Assembly (NCBI GenBank): GCA_002309835.1
Contig: DBYL01000042.1
Location: forward strand, 126,486 to 187,493
Reading direction: 5' to 3'
Source of the DNA: Bacteroidales bacterium UBA1187
Lineage (GTDB): Bacteria > Bacteroidota > Bacteroidia > Bacteroidales > Paludibacteraceae
DNA length: 61,008 nt
Shown: piece by piece, positions 7,791-17,095 of the stretch
How the letters are laid out: every line of letters begins with the position of its first letter
How positions within the stretch are numbered: position 1 is the first letter of the stretch
Made by a program: the position numbers and the translations under genes
The notes under the pieces: model-generated
Database searches by the model: none
What the model was told of the DNA's origin: nothing
Seen by the model: the letters and a program-made list of their open reading frames with translations, nothing else

Positions 7791-9980
7791 ATGAGTAATA
7801 TTCGTTTTGATGCCATTCAAAGAGCACTGAGCCACGTGCCGGTGAAAGTAGATGCCCCGGAGGGCAGAGTGAAGGATTATTTCGCCCGCGATGTATTCAC
7901 GCGTGAGCGGATGAAGGAGTATATAGCGCAAGAGGTGCTTGACCAGCTTTTCGATGATGTCGATAATGGTCGAACCATTCATCGCGAGATAGCCGGCAGT
8001 GTAGCCATCGGTATCCGTAAATGGGCGATCGAGCACGGGGCTACGCATTTCACGCATTGGTTCCAGCCGCTCACGGGAGGTACAGCTGAGAAGCACGACG
8101 CGTTCTTCACGCTTGACAAGAGCGGTGCGCTCCTTGAGGAGTTCAGTGGTGACAGTCTCTATCAGCAGGAACCGGACGCTTCTTCCTTCCCTTCAGGCGG
8201 AATTCGTAATACTTTTGAAGCTCGTGGTTACTCGGCTTGGGATCCTTCGAGTCCTGTATTCCTTATCGGCGATACACTCTGTATCCCTACGGTCTTTGTG
8301 GCCTATACGGGCGAGGCGCTGGATTATAAGACGCCGCTCATCCGTTCCACGGCAGCCCTCTGCCACGCCGCGCGTGAGGTGTGCCAGTATTTCGATAAGA
8401 CGGTCAAGCATGTACATACGAACCTCGGTTGGGAGCAGGAGTATTTCCTCGTGGACGAAGCGCTTTATGATGCACGCCCTGATCTCATGCTTACGGGCCG
8501 TACACTCATGGGCCACGCGAGTGCGAAGAACCAGCAGCTCGAGGACCATTATTTCGGAGCAATCCCTGAGCGTGTACTGGCCTTTATGCGTGAACTCGAG
8601 TACGAAGCCCTCAAGGCCGGCATACCTGTTCGTACGCGTCATAACGAGGTAGCTCCGAACCAATTTGAGATGGCGCCTATCTTCGAAGACGTCAATCTTT
8701 CTAACGATCATAACCTGCTGGTAATGAGTATCATGGAGCGCGTGGCGGAGAAACATCATTTCCGTGTACTGCTGCATGAGAAGCCTTATGCAGGCGTCAA
8801 CGGAAGCGGTAAGCACTGTAACTGGTCGATGTCCACCAATAATGGCACGAACCTGCTTGCGCCGGGTAAGAACCCCTATCAGAACCTGCAGTTCATCACC
8901 TTCCTGGTCAACGTCCTCATGGCTGTGCAACGCCATAACGGTCTGCTCAAGGCTTCGATCGTCAGTGCCACTAACGAGCACCGTCTGGGAGCTAACGAAG
9001 CACCTCCTGCCATCATCTCTGTTTTCCTTGGAAAACAAATTACCGCCGTGCTGGACAAACTCGAGCACGCGAAAGCCGAAGAGGCTATTATCATCAATGC
9101 CAAGAAAGAGATGAAACTGGGTGTAGCGAATATCCCGGAGATCTTACTCGATAACACCGATCGCAACCGTACTTCGCCTTTTGCCTTCACCGGTAACCGT
9201 TTTGAGTTCCGTGCGGTGGGTTCGAGTGCCAACTGCGGTGCGGCGATGCTCGTCCTCAATGCCGCCGTGGCGGAGCAACTCATGCTCTTCAAAGAAGAGG
9301 TGGATGCCCGCATCGAGAAAGGCGAACCCAAAGAACGCGTGCTCTTTGATGTAATCAAGAAATATATCGTGGCGTGCAAGGCCATCCGTTTTGACGGCAA
9401 CGGTTATTCTGACGAATGGAAAGCCGAGGCGGCTACACGTGGCTTGGATTGCGAGACCTCTGTGCCGTTGGTTATCGACCGTTATCTGGCGCCCGACACC
9501 ATTAAGATGTTCCAATACACGAACGTGCTCAATGAGGCGGAGCTGCAGAGCCGCAGTGAGGTCAAATGGGAGACCTACGTCAAGAAACTGCAGATAGAGA
9601 GCCGCGTCATGGGCGACCTCGTTGTCAACCATGTACTGCCGGCCGCGAAGCGTTACCAGACGATGCTTTTGCAAAACGTCTTAGCCGTTAAACAGGTCTT
9701 CTCGGCCGATGAGACGGCGTCTCTCAATGAGATGGACTATAGCATCATTCGTCAGATAGAGCACCACTCGGGTGCTATTCTCGAGGGTGTGGAGAAGATG
9801 ACGGACGCGCGGCATAAAGCCAACCGTCAACCCGACGAGCGCAGTAAGGCGCTGGCCTACCACGATAACGTCTTGCCGCTCATGGCCGAGATCCGTACGC
9901 ACGCCGATGCGCTGGAGATGATCGTGGACGACGAGATGTGGACGCTTCCTAAATATCGCGAACTTTTATTCATCCATTAA
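7791..9980 (+). CDS. glnN: Glutamine synthetase type III
   Basis: 729 residues, the long form typical of GSIII of Bacteroidetes and cyanobacteria (GSI is about 470). It makes glutamine from glutamate, ammonia and ATP in the cytoplasm. GSIII motifs are present: the N-terminal THFTHWFQPLTGGTAEKHD, NEVAPNQFEMAP, the ATP and ammonia region VNGSGKHCNWS, and TGNRFEFRAVGSSAN. The stop codon is followed at once by the dapF ATG, so glutamine synthesis and diaminopimelate synthesis share a transcript. Its product is also the nitrogen donor for GlmS, encoded a little downstream. Confidence 0.97.
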   Translation: MSNIRFDAIQRALSHVPVKVDAPEGRVKDYFARDVFTRERMKEYIAQEVLDQLFDDVDNGRTIHREIAGSVAIGIRKWAIEHGATHFTHWFQPLTGGTAEKHDAFFTLDKSGALLEEFSGDSLYQQEPDASSFPSGGIRNTFEARGYSAWDPSSPVFLIGDTLCIPTVFVAYTGEALDYKTPLIRSTAALCHAAREVCQYFDKTVKHVHTNLGWEQEYFLVDEALYDARPDLMLTGRTLMGHASAKNQQLEDHYFGAIPERVLAFMRELEYEALKAGIPVRTRHNEVAPNQFEMAPIFEDVNLSNDHNLLVMSIMERVAEKHHFRVLLHEKPYAGVNGSGKHCNWSMSTNNGTNLLAPGKNPYQNLQFITFLVNVLMAVQRHNGLLKASIVSATNEHRLGANEAPPAIISVFLGKQITAVLDKLEHAKAEEAIIINAKKEMKLGVANIPEILLDNTDRNRTSPFAFTGNRFEFRAVGSSANCGAAMLVLNAAVAEQLMLFKEEVDARIEKGEPKERVLFDVIKKYIVACKAIRFDGNGYSDEWKAEAATRGLDCETSVPLVIDRYLAPDTIKMFQYTNVLNEAELQSRSEVKWETYVKKLQIESRVMGDLVVNHVLPAAKRYQTMLLQNVLAVKQVFSADETASLNEMDYSIIRQIEHHSGAILEGVEKMTDARHKANRQPDERSKALAYHDNVLPLMAEIRTHADALEMIVDDEMWTLPKYRELLFIH

Positions 9981-10820
9981 ATGAAAACGCTGCCGTTCAT
10001 TAAGATGCATGGTCTGGGAAATGACTATGTGTATATCGATTGTTTCGTGCCCGAGACAGCTGCGCTGATCGCCCGCACAGACCTTCCCGCCTTGGCCAGA
10101 GCGGTCTCTGACCGTCATCGTGGCATCGGTTCGGATGGTTTGGTGTTGATGCTTCCTGCCAAAGGCATAGATGCCAAAATGCGCATTTTCAATGCCGATG
10201 GTTCAGAGGCAGAGATGTGCGGAAATGCAATCCGCTGCGTAGGTAAATACCTGTACGAGAGCGGTTTATGCCGTCAGCCTCGTTTGTTCATTGAGACGCT
10301 TGCCGGTCTTCGTACGTTGTCGCTGCAGGTCACGAATGGAGTAGTGGATTCCGTCACGGTGAATATGGGAGTGCCGCAAGTGCAGTCGGATGTTTTGATG
10401 CGAAAAGAGGACCCGATAGGTTTTACGGCGGTGAATATGGGTAACCCGCACGCCGTCTTTTACCGTGATACGATCTTCTCGGACGATAAAGTGGCCGAAC
10501 TCGGTCAACGCGTAGGAACCCATCCGCATTTCCCGGAAGGCACGAATGTGGAGTTCGCTTGCGTGCGTAATAAGAAGGAGATAGACGTGCGCGTGTGGGA
10601 ACGCGGTTCGGGTGTGACGCTGGCGTGCGGCACTGGTGCTTGTGCGGCTGCTGTGGCTGCTATGTGGCACGGGTGGACCGAACGGAATATCGTGGTGCAT
10701 CTTCTTGGCGGAGATCTGGATATCCGTTGGGAAGCCGAAGGCCAACCTCTGTTCATGACCGGCCCTGCTACGGAGGTCTTCCGTGGGGAATATCACCTCT
10801 CTAACACTCTAATCCGCTAA
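9981..10820 (+). CDS. dapF: Diaminopimelate epimerase
   Basis: DapF turns LL-diaminopimelate into the meso form used in peptidoglycan and for lysine. 279 residues, a normal length. The two catalytic cysteines are visible in MCGNAIRC (Cys80) and ACGTGACAA (Cys216), and the N-terminal FIKMHGLGNDYV is the family signature. It starts directly after the glnN stop and ends 6 nt before dapL, the gene for the enzyme that makes its substrate. Confidence 0.96.
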   Translation: MKTLPFIKMHGLGNDYVYIDCFVPETAALIARTDLPALARAVSDRHRGIGSDGLVLMLPAKGIDAKMRIFNADGSEAEMCGNAIRCVGKYLYESGLCRQPRLFIETLAGLRTLSLQVTNGVVDSVTVNMGVPQVQSDVLMRKEDPIGFTAVNMGNPHAVFYRDTIFSDDKVAELGQRVGTHPHFPEGTNVEFACVRNKKEIDVRVWERGSGVTLACGTGACAAAVAAMWHGWTERNIVVHLLGGDLDIRWEAEGQPLFMTGPATEVFRGEYHLSNTLIR

Positions 10821-10826
10821 CCCGTT

Positions 10827-11990
10827 ATGGAACTCAATACGCATTTTCAGCAACTGCCGAATAATTATCTCTTTAAAGAGATAGAAGTGCGCACAAAGGC
10901 CTATAAGACGGCGCACCCGGAGGCGAAGATCTTACGCCTGGGAGTAGGGGATGTCACGCGTCCGTTACCGCTGCCTATCGTCGATGCAATGCATCGGGCA
11001 ATAGAGGAATTAGCGCACCCGGAGACTTTCCGCGGTTATGGTCCGGAAGAGGGTTACGCATGGTTGCGACAGACCATCATCGACCGTGATTACAAACCTC
11101 GCGGAGTGAACTTGGATTTAGACGAAGTCTTTATCTCCGAAGGAGCGGGAAGTGAACTCGGTAACCTGAGCGAACTCTTCAGTAGTGCCAACAGAGTGGC
11201 GATTTTAGACCCCTCGTATCCGGCCTACGTGGACTCGAGTATCATGGCGGGCCGCGAGATCGTCTTCCTGCCTTGTCACGCGGACAACGGCTTTGTGCCG
11301 GAACTGCCAGCCAAGCCTGCTGACCTCATCTATCTCTGTTTCCCGAATAACCCCACCGGCGCCGTGCTGACGCGTGAGCAGTTGAAAGTGTGGGTGGACT
11401 ACGCGCGCCAAAACAAGAGTATCATCATCTTCGATGGCGCCTACGAGGCCTTCATCGAGGACCCAGAACTGCCGCATAGCATCTACGAGATAGAGGGCGC
11501 CAAAGAGGTGGCAATTGAGGTGCGCAGTTATAGCAAGACCGCCGGTTTCACAGCTGTGCGCTGCGGTTGGACAGTCGTGCCGAAGGCGACAGGTCTGCAG
11601 CATATGTGGTTCCGTCGCCAGTGCACCAAATACAACGGCACGGCCTATGTGGCGCAACGGGCGGCAGAGGCCACTTATACGCCCGAAGGACGCGCAGGAA
11701 TACGCGCGAACTTAGCCCATTATAAAGGCACGGCACAACTGCTCTCGCAGGGCTTGCGTGAGCTCGGTTATGAGGTGTACGGAGGCAAGAATGCACCGTA
11801 TATATGGTGTCGTGTACCCAAAGGGTACAACTCCTGGTCGTTCTTCGACCATCTGCTCAACGACTGTCAGATTGTTTGTACACCCGGAGCCGGTTTTGGT
11901 CCCGCAGGCGAAGGTTATGTCCGTTTCTCTGCCTTTTCAAATAGAAAAGACTGCGAAGAAGCACTAAAAAGATTGCAAACTCTTGCATAA
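10827..11990 (+). CDS. dapL: LL-diaminopimelate aminotransferase
   Basis: PLP enzyme of 387 residues that makes LL-diaminopimelate from tetrahydrodipicolinate in one step, bypassing the succinylase or acetylase routes. The PLP lysine is Lys237 in RSYSKTAGFTAVRCGW; FPNNPTGAVL and the N-terminal LRLGVGDVTRPLP match DapL and not a general aspartate aminotransferase. Together with dapF it forms a complete route to meso-DAP, yet ddh at 14167 encodes an alternative. The -33 box of the glmS promoter (TTGC at 11983) lies in its last codons. Confidence 0.93.
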   Translation: MELNTHFQQLPNNYLFKEIEVRTKAYKTAHPEAKILRLGVGDVTRPLPLPIVDAMHRAIEELAHPETFRGYGPEEGYAWLRQTIIDRDYKPRGVNLDLDEVFISEGAGSELGNLSELFSSANRVAILDPSYPAYVDSSIMAGREIVFLPCHADNGFVPELPAKPADLIYLCFPNNPTGAVLTREQLKVWVDYARQNKSIIIFDGAYEAFIEDPELPHSIYEIEGAKEVAIEVRSYSKTAGFTAVRCGWTVVPKATGLQHMWFRRQCTKYNGTAYVAQRAAEATYTPEGRAGIRANLAHYKGTAQLLSQGLRELGYEVYGGKNAPYIWCRVPKGYNSWSFFDHLLNDCQIVCTPGAGFGPAGEGYVRFSAFSNRKDCEEALKRLQTLA

Positions 11991-12014
11991 TTCAGAAAAA
12001 AGCAGTACTTTTGC
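11982..12014 (+). promoter_or_regulatory. Promoter for glmS
   Basis: CTTGCATAATTCAG, an A-tract, GCAG, TACTTTTGC; TTG to TA distance 23. The -33 box overlaps the dapL stop. From TTGCA to TTTTGC it is almost the same as the ddh promoter at 14116. Confidence 0.85.
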
Positions 12015-12032
12015 ACTTCAAATAAATCATAT

Positions 12033-13898
12033 ATGTGTGGAATAGTTGGTTATATAGGCAAGCGCGCAGCGTACCCGATCTTGATTAAGGGCCTGCATCG
12101 CTTGGAGTATCGTGGTTACGACAGTGCCGGTGTGGCGCTCATCAACGGTCAGGGACAACTGAATATCTACAAGGCCAAGGGCAAAGTGTCTGAACTCGAG
12201 TCTTTTGCAGCAGAGAAAGACACTACCGGTACTATCGGCATCGCCCACACCCGTTGGGCTACGCATGGCGAACCGAACACCCAGAATGCCCATCCGCATT
12301 ACTCCGAGTCCGAGCGCCTCGCCATCATCCATAACGGCATCATCGAGAACTACGCCGTGCTCAAGGCCGGTCTGATGAAGGAAGGTTACACCTTCAAGTC
12401 GGACACGGACACAGAGGTACTTGTCCAACTCATCGAGTACACCCAACTCAACCGTCACGTGGACCTCAAGACGGCCGTACAACTGGCGCTGCAGCAGGTC
12501 GTTGGCGCCTATGCCATCGCTGTCCTCGATAAGGATCATCCGGACACGATCATCGCCGCCCGTAAGGGTTCACCGCTGGTCGTAGGCATCGGTGACGGCG
12601 AGTATTTCCTGGCCTCGGATGCCACGCCTATTGTCGAATATACGGACCAGGTCATCTATATCGAGGACGAGGAAGTCGTGAGCCTGCAAATGGGCAAAGA
12701 TGTCGATATCACGACCATCAATAATGTCACCAAGACGCCCGAGATCAAGCGTCTGGAGCTTTCGCTGAGCCAACTGGAGAAGGGTGGTTATCCGCATTTC
12801 ATGCTCAAGGAGATTTTCGAGCAGCCGCGCACGCTGACCGACTCCATGCGTGGCCGCGTGAACGTAAGACAGGATAACATCGCCCTCTCGGGATTTATCG
12901 ATAATAAGGACCGTTTCCTCAATGCCAAGCGCATCATCATCACCGCTTGCGGAACGTCTTGGCACGCCGGCCTCATCGCCATGTACGCCATCGAGGAGTT
13001 CGCCCAGATTCCGGTGGAAGTGGAGTACTCGTCTGAGTTCCGTTACCGCAAGCCGGTGATCAACAAGGATGACGTAGTCATCGCTATCTCGCAGTCCGGT
13101 GAGACGGCCGACACGCTGGCGGCTATCCAACTGGCCAAATCCAAAGGCGCGTTTATCTTCTCTATCTGTAATGTCGTGGGCGCTTCTATCCCGCGTATCA
13201 GCGACAGCGGCTGTTATACCCACGTAGGACCCGAGATAGGCGTCGCGTCCACCAAGGCCTTCACCGCCCAGGTTGTCGCACTCACCATGCTCGCCCTCTG
13301 TATAGGCCGCGAAAAAAGGATTAGAGGATTAGAGGATGAGGGGATTAGTGAAGAACAATTCGTGCGAATTGTAAAAGAACTTGGTCAGATACCTGATAAG
13401 ATCCAGTGTGTGCTCGCGCAGAACAAACGCATCGCGGACTTCGCGAAGACTTTTACGTACACCCAGAACTTCATCTATCTCGGCCGAGGATATAACTTCC
13501 CCGTCTCGCTCGAAGGAGCGCTCAAACTCAAGGAGATCTCGTATATCCACGCGGAAGGTTATCCGGCTGCGGAGATGAAACACGGACCTATCGCCCTCAT
13601 CTCCCAAGAGATGCCGGTCGTTGTTGTGGCGCCGCGTTGCGGCACATACGAGAAGATCGTCAGCAACATACAGGAGATCAAAGCCCGCCATGGCAAGGTC
13701 ATTGCCGTCGTCACGGAAGGCGACGAACAAGTCCGTAAGATCGCTGACTACGTCATTGAAGTACCGGCTACGGAAGAATGCCTCACGCCGCTCTTGACGG
13801 TCGTCCCGCTCCAACTGCTGGCCTACCACATAGCCGTCGTCAAAGGCTGTGACGTCGACCAACCCCGCAACCTCGCCAAATCGGTTACAGTAGAGTAA
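12033..13898 (+). CDS. glmS: Glutamine--fructose-6-phosphate aminotransferase
   Basis: GlmS makes glucosamine-6-phosphate, the entry step to UDP-GlcNAc for peptidoglycan and lipid A. 621 residues: N-terminal glutaminase domain with catalytic Cys2 (MCGIVGYIG), HTRWATHG and HNGIIENY, then two SIS sugar-isomerase domains (SQSGETADTLAA; GAALKLKEISYIHAEG-like segment) and the C-terminal LAKSVTVE. Residues about 427-441 (REKRIRGLEDEGISE) are encoded by a GGATTAG micro-repeat in the loop leading into the second SIS domain. It has its own promoter. Glutamine from GlnN upstream is its nitrogen donor. Confidence 0.97.
   Translation: MCGIVGYIGKRAAYPILIKGLHRLEYRGYDSAGVALINGQGQLNIYKAKGKVSELESFAAEKDTTGTIGIAHTRWATHGEPNTQNAHPHYSESERLAIIHNGIIENYAVLKAGLMKEGYTFKSDTDTEVLVQLIEYTQLNRHVDLKTAVQLALQQVVGAYAIAVLDKDHPDTIIAARKGSPLVVGIGDGEYFLASDATPIVEYTDQVIYIEDEEVVSLQMGKDVDITTINNVTKTPEIKRLELSLSQLEKGGYPHFMLKEIFEQPRTLTDSMRGRVNVRQDNIALSGFIDNKDRFLNAKRIIITACGTSWHAGLIAMYAIEEFAQIPVEVEYSSEFRYRKPVINKDDVVIAISQSGETADTLAAIQLAKSKGAFIFSICNVVGASIPRISDSGCYTHVGPEIGVASTKAFTAQVVALTMLALCIGREKRIRGLEDEGISEEQFVRIVKELGQIPDKIQCVLAQNKRIADFAKTFTYTQNFIYLGRGYNFPVSLEGALKLKEISYIHAEGYPAAEMKHGPIALISQEMPVVVVAPRCGTYEKIVSNIQEIKARHGKVIAVVTEGDEQVRKIADYVIEVPATEECLTPLLTVVPLQLLAYHIAVVKGCDVDQPRNLAKSVTVE
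13318..13350 (+). repeat. In-frame GGATTAG micro-repeat inside glmS
   Basis: Four head-to-tail variants of a seven- to eight-base unit (GGATTAGA, GGATTAGA, GGATGAGG, GGATTAGTG). The same unit recurs in uvrA (four places), valS and the ddh-fbp intergenic space. It encodes RGLEDEGIS here. Confidence 0.8.
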
Positions 13899-13998
13899 AA
13901 TAGAACATTATTGCCTACGTGTTTACCTCGTGTTGCCTCTGACTTTACCCCGATGTTACACCGTGTGGTGATTTAGAACATTTTGAGGCGTTATTAAC

Positions 13999-14070
13999 GG
14001 GTCGTTATCGGTCCATTCTCGAGTCAATGTCGGTCCAACATCGGTCCAATATCGAGAGATAATCGAGAGT
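13999..14070 (+). repeat. TCGGTCCAA / ATCGAGAG micro-repeats, glmS-ddh spacer
   Basis: The 268-base spacer between glmS and ddh holds no gene. It has three copies of TCGGTCCA(A/T) and alternating ATCGAGAG or CTCGAG blocks, then the near-palindrome ACCCCTAATTGGGGT (14074-14088). There is no U-run, so I do not call a terminator. The ddh promoter occupies its end. Confidence 0.6.
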
Positions 14071-14115
14071 GATACCCCTAATTGGGGTAGCACGCAACAA
14101 TTTTTTTCTCATAAA

Positions 14116-14148
14116 TTTGCACAATTCAGAAAAAAGCAGTAATTTTGC
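14116..14148 (+). promoter_or_regulatory. Promoter for ddh
   Basis: TTTGCACAATTCAG, A-tract, GCAG, TAATTTTGC; TTG to TA distance 23; ATG 18 nt further on. Confidence 0.85.
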
Positions 14149-14166
14149 GGCGCAAAATTGATTTTT

Positions 14167-15024
14167 ATGACAAGAGTTGCTATTTTAGGTTACGGTAATA
14201 TAGGCCGTGCCGCGGAACAAGCCATCAAGGCTGCGCCGGACTTGGAGTTCGCCGGTATTTATCATCATAATGACTGTCTGGACTGCCTGGAGGCGGATGT
14301 CGTGCTTCTTTGTACGCCGACGCGTGAAGTGCCTAAGTTCGCTGCTGTGCTGGCCGCGAAGGGCATCTGCACGGTGGATAGTTTTGATATCCACGGTCAG
14401 ATCTGTGACCTCCGTGCACAACTCAATCCCGTTTGCGAGGCGAACAAGACCGTGAGCATCATCTCCGCGGGTTGGGATCCGGGAAGCGACAGCGTCGTGC
14501 GTGCGCTGCTGATGGCGATGGCGCCGAAAGGTATCACGTACACCAATTTCGGTCCGGGCCGTTCGATGGGTCACTCGGTGGCTGCCAAGGCCATCGATGG
14601 CGTGAAGAATGCCCTCTCGATGACGATTCCGCTCGGCACAGGTGTGCACCGCCGGATGGTATATATCGAACTTGAGGACGGTGCGGATTTCAAGACCGTA
14701 GAGGCCGCTATCCTCGCGGATGACTATTTTGCCCACGACGAGACGCACGTCATTGCTGTGCCTGACGTAGATGCGTTGAACAACGTGGCGCACGGCGTGA
14801 GCCTCGTGCGCAGCGGCGTGAGCGGCGAGACGCACAACCAGCGTTTTGAGTTTAACATGGAGATCAATAACCCTGCGCTCACGGGCCAGGTGATGGTCAG
14901 TTGTGCCCGCGCGGCAGCACGGATGCGAGACCGCGGAGAAGTAGGCGCGAAGACCATGATTGAACTCCGTCCGATAGACTTGCTACCGGGCGAAAAAGAG
15001 AGCCTCATTAAGGCTCTCGTATAA
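14167..15024 (+). CDS. ddh: meso-Diaminopimelate dehydrogenase
   Basis: NADP-dependent enzyme that makes meso-DAP directly from tetrahydrodipicolinate and ammonia by reductive amination. 285 residues from the ATG at 14167; a TTG at 14158 is open but less likely. The Rossmann motif is VAILGYGNIGRA, followed by family segments DVVLLCTPTREVP, DSFDIHG, SAGWDPGSDSV and GPGRSMGHSVAAKAIDGV. It offers a second route to meso-DAP beside DapL and DapF. The 3' end (14993-15018) contains a hairpin that works as a terminator for fbp on the other strand. Confidence 0.93.
   Translation: MTRVAILGYGNIGRAAEQAIKAAPDLEFAGIYHHNDCLDCLEADVVLLCTPTREVPKFAAVLAAKGICTVDSFDIHGQICDLRAQLNPVCEANKTVSIISAGWDPGSDSVVRALLMAMAPKGITYTNFGPGRSMGHSVAAKAIDGVKNALSMTIPLGTGVHRRMVYIELEDGADFKTVEAAILADDYFAHDETHVIAVPDVDALNNVAHGVSLVRSGVSGETHNQRFEFNMEINNPALTGQVMVSCARAAARMRDRGEVGAKTMIELRPIDLLPGEKESLIKALV
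14993..15018 (-). terminator. Intrinsic terminator of fbp, inside the 3' end of ddh
   Basis: Minus strand: GAGAGCCT-TAATG-AGGCTCTC (perfect 8-bp stem) then TTTTT. It lies 34-59 nt past the fbp stop and is embedded in the last codons of the convergent ddh gene, which reads ESLIKALV there. Confidence 0.8.
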
Positions 15025-15053
15025 AGGGTTAGGGGATTAGAGGATTAGGGGTT
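15025..15053 (+). repeat. Intergenic GGATTAG micro-repeat between ddh and fbp
   Basis: Four variants of the unit (GGGTTAGG, GGATTAGA, GGATTAGG, GGTTAAC) fill the 27-base gap between two convergent stop codons. Same family as the copies inside glmS, uvrA and valS. Confidence 0.75.
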
Positions 15054-16956
15054 AACGTTCGCGGAACGTACCTGACCTGTACGCATTAAGGAGTTGTTCG
15101 AGACTGTTGATCTGCTCGAGCAGCTCTTTTCCTTTGTCCGTATCTTTGATACGGATACGCTGGCCGGAGAAGTCCTGCAGCAGGGCACGGTTATGGATAT
15201 CCGAGCCGGAGAGGACGGCTTGTTCGCGGCTCTCGAAACTCTCGTGTTCGACGAGTTGGATGCCATGACTGTTATAGATCAGCGTGTAGCCCGAGATACC
15301 TGTTTTCTCCTGGTAAGGCTTACTGAAACCGCCGTCGATGACAAAGCGTTTGCCGTTCGCGCGGATAGGCGTCTCTCCTTTGATAGTACGCACAGGTACG
15401 TGACCGTTGACGATGCGTCCTGTCTGCGGATCGAGACCGAACTCCTTCAGGATTTTCTCGCATATTTTCTCGTCGTCCGCCAGCGTGAAATAGGCGCCTT
15501 TCTTCTCTTCGTGCGAAGCTTTGTCGGTCAGGAAATAGCGCTCGAAGGTAGTCATCTTATCCTTGTTATAAAGCGGCGAGAACTCACCTTCCCATAGATA
15601 GAGCATATAATCCAGCGCATCCTGTTTCGCTTTGCCGGTTCCGTAATAGGCCTGACGGATCACTTCATCCGTGCGGTCCATGAGTGCCTTACCGCTCACG
15701 CGCTTACCGCACACCTCTGCTTCGGTGAACGAACCGTCGGCATTCAACGGAATGGCGGCGTGGTAGAGTAGGAAGCCGTTGCGCACGAGATAGAGCGAAC
15801 CGTGCTCATAGAGCAAGCGCAGATGGCGTTGCATCTTCTCACTCTTGCGGAACGAACGCGCCAACTGGTTCATCAGATCCTCTTCCTCCTGGCTCAACGC
15901 ATAAGGATTCTTCGGATCGATAGTCGGCAGGTTCTTATCTAACAGATCCAGTTGGCTCAGATGATCGAGTACAGCACGATGGTCCATCTTCCACTCAGGA
16001 TGACGACGCACCGTCTGGCCTTCGAGTTTGAACTGGATGATAGAGATGGCTTTATGCATCTTCGCCATCAGTTGTGCGGATCGCGTCAGACGCGGGTTGT
16101 TCTCAAAATCCTTGGTCTGCCAGATCGTACACGGGTCATCGCCGTAGGTCTCCATAGCGAAGTTCGCCAGCGGCAAAAGGTTGATGCCATAACCCTCTTC
16201 GAGGGTTTCGATGTTCGCGTAACGGATAGAAACACGCAAGACAGTTGCTATCAGCGCTAAGTTTCCGGCCATAGCTCCCATCCATTCGATATCGTGGTTT
16301 CCCCACTGGACGTCGAAATCTCGGACAGTAGAAAGTACATCGAGGATCTTCGATGCTCCCGGACCACGGTCGAAGATATCACCTACTACGTGGAGTGTAT
16401 CAATCGTCAGACCATGGATGAGATAACTGATAGCAATCAGCAATTGGTCGGCACAGCCGGTTTCGATAATTGCCTCAATGATAGCATTATAATAGGTTTT
16501 GCGGTCGCGCTGCTCAAGGTTCGACTCATGCAGCAACTCGCCGATGATATACGCGTAGTCCGGCGGCAACAGTTTCTGCACTTTCGAACGGCTGTATTTG
16601 ATGGTTACCGCCCGCGCAATCTCCACCACTTGGCTTAAACGACGTACATACCAGTCGTGCGTCTTGTTCTCTATCTCGAGGCGCTCGTCGGGGTAGTAGA
16701 TAAGCGCACAGAGGGCCCGTTTCTCCTCCTCATCGAGGCTATAACCGTACACCTCATCCACTTTCTTTCGTACCACTCCGGAGGCGTTCTTAATCATATG
16801 AATAAACGCACTCGATGCGCCGTGCAGGTCACTCACGAAATGCTCCGTGCCTTTCGGCAAAGAGAGGATGGCCTGCAGGTTAATCAACTCGGTAATAACC
16901 GCTTGAGAGTTCGGGAATTTCTCACTCAATAAGCGTAGATAACGTTCGTCTTGCAT
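15052..16956 (-). CDS. fbp: Fructose-1,6-bisphosphatase class 3
   Basis: Gluconeogenic phosphatase of the long class 3 type (Bacillus/Bacteroidetes), 634 residues. The metallophosphatase core is clear: SDLHG near residue 45, GDIFDRGPGASK, GNHDIEWMGAMAG, and later GHVPVRTIKGE and VIDGGFSKPYQ. I chose the ATG at 16956 (MQDERYLRLL); the open frame runs 34 codons further upstream but crosses the promoter. Single-gene transcript with a promoter at 16977-17009 and a terminator within ddh. Confidence 0.95.
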   Translation of the reverse strand: MQDERYLRLLSEKFPNSQAVITELINLQAILSLPKGTEHFVSDLHGASSAFIHMIKNASGVVRKKVDEVYGYSLDEEEKRALCALIYYPDERLEIENKTHDWYVRRLSQVVEIARAVTIKYSRSKVQKLLPPDYAYIIGELLHESNLEQRDRKTYYNAIIEAIIETGCADQLLIAISYLIHGLTIDTLHVVGDIFDRGPGASKILDVLSTVRDFDVQWGNHDIEWMGAMAGNLALIATVLRVSIRYANIETLEEGYGINLLPLANFAMETYGDDPCTIWQTKDFENNPRLTRSAQLMAKMHKAISIIQFKLEGQTVRRHPEWKMDHRAVLDHLSQLDLLDKNLPTIDPKNPYALSQEEEDLMNQLARSFRKSEKMQRHLRLLYEHGSLYLVRNGFLLYHAAIPLNADGSFTEAEVCGKRVSGKALMDRTDEVIRQAYYGTGKAKQDALDYMLYLWEGEFSPLYNKDKMTTFERYFLTDKASHEEKKGAYFTLADDEKICEKILKEFGLDPQTGRIVNGHVPVRTIKGETPIRANGKRFVIDGGFSKPYQEKTGISGYTLIYNSHGIQLVEHESFESREQAVLSGSDIHNRALLQDFSGQRIRIKDTDKGKELLEQINSLEQLLNAYRSGTFRER

Positions 16957-16976
16957 ATTCGATAACTTTTGCAGCC

Positions 16977-17009
16977 GCAAAAGTACAAAAAAAAAATGAC
17001 ATACGCAAA
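16977..17009 (-). promoter_or_regulatory. Promoter for fbp
   Basis: Minus strand: TTTGCGTATGTCA, a long T-tract, TACTTTTGC; TTG to TA distance 23. The spacer here is T-rich where most others are A-rich. Divergent from the promoter at 17045. Confidence 0.8.
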
Positions 17010-17044
17010 CCTTTGTGAAAAAAAACGAAAAAAACGCGCGCGTG

Positions 17045-17077
17045 CTTGCGTATGTCAAAAAAAAGTCGTACCTTTGT
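17045..17077 (+). promoter_or_regulatory. Promoter for 17126-19188 genes
   Basis: CTTGCGTATGTCA, A-tract, GTCG, TACCTTTGT; TTG to TA distance 23. About 35 bases separate it from the divergent fbp promoter; both -33 boxes begin TTGCGTATGTCA. Confidence 0.8.
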
Positions 17078-17095
17078 GCCCGAAATTGGATAATA

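Noticed and set aside
14074..14088. Terminator after glmS at ACCCCTAATTGGGGT
   Set aside because: The stem is short, 175 bases from the stop codon and has no T-run.
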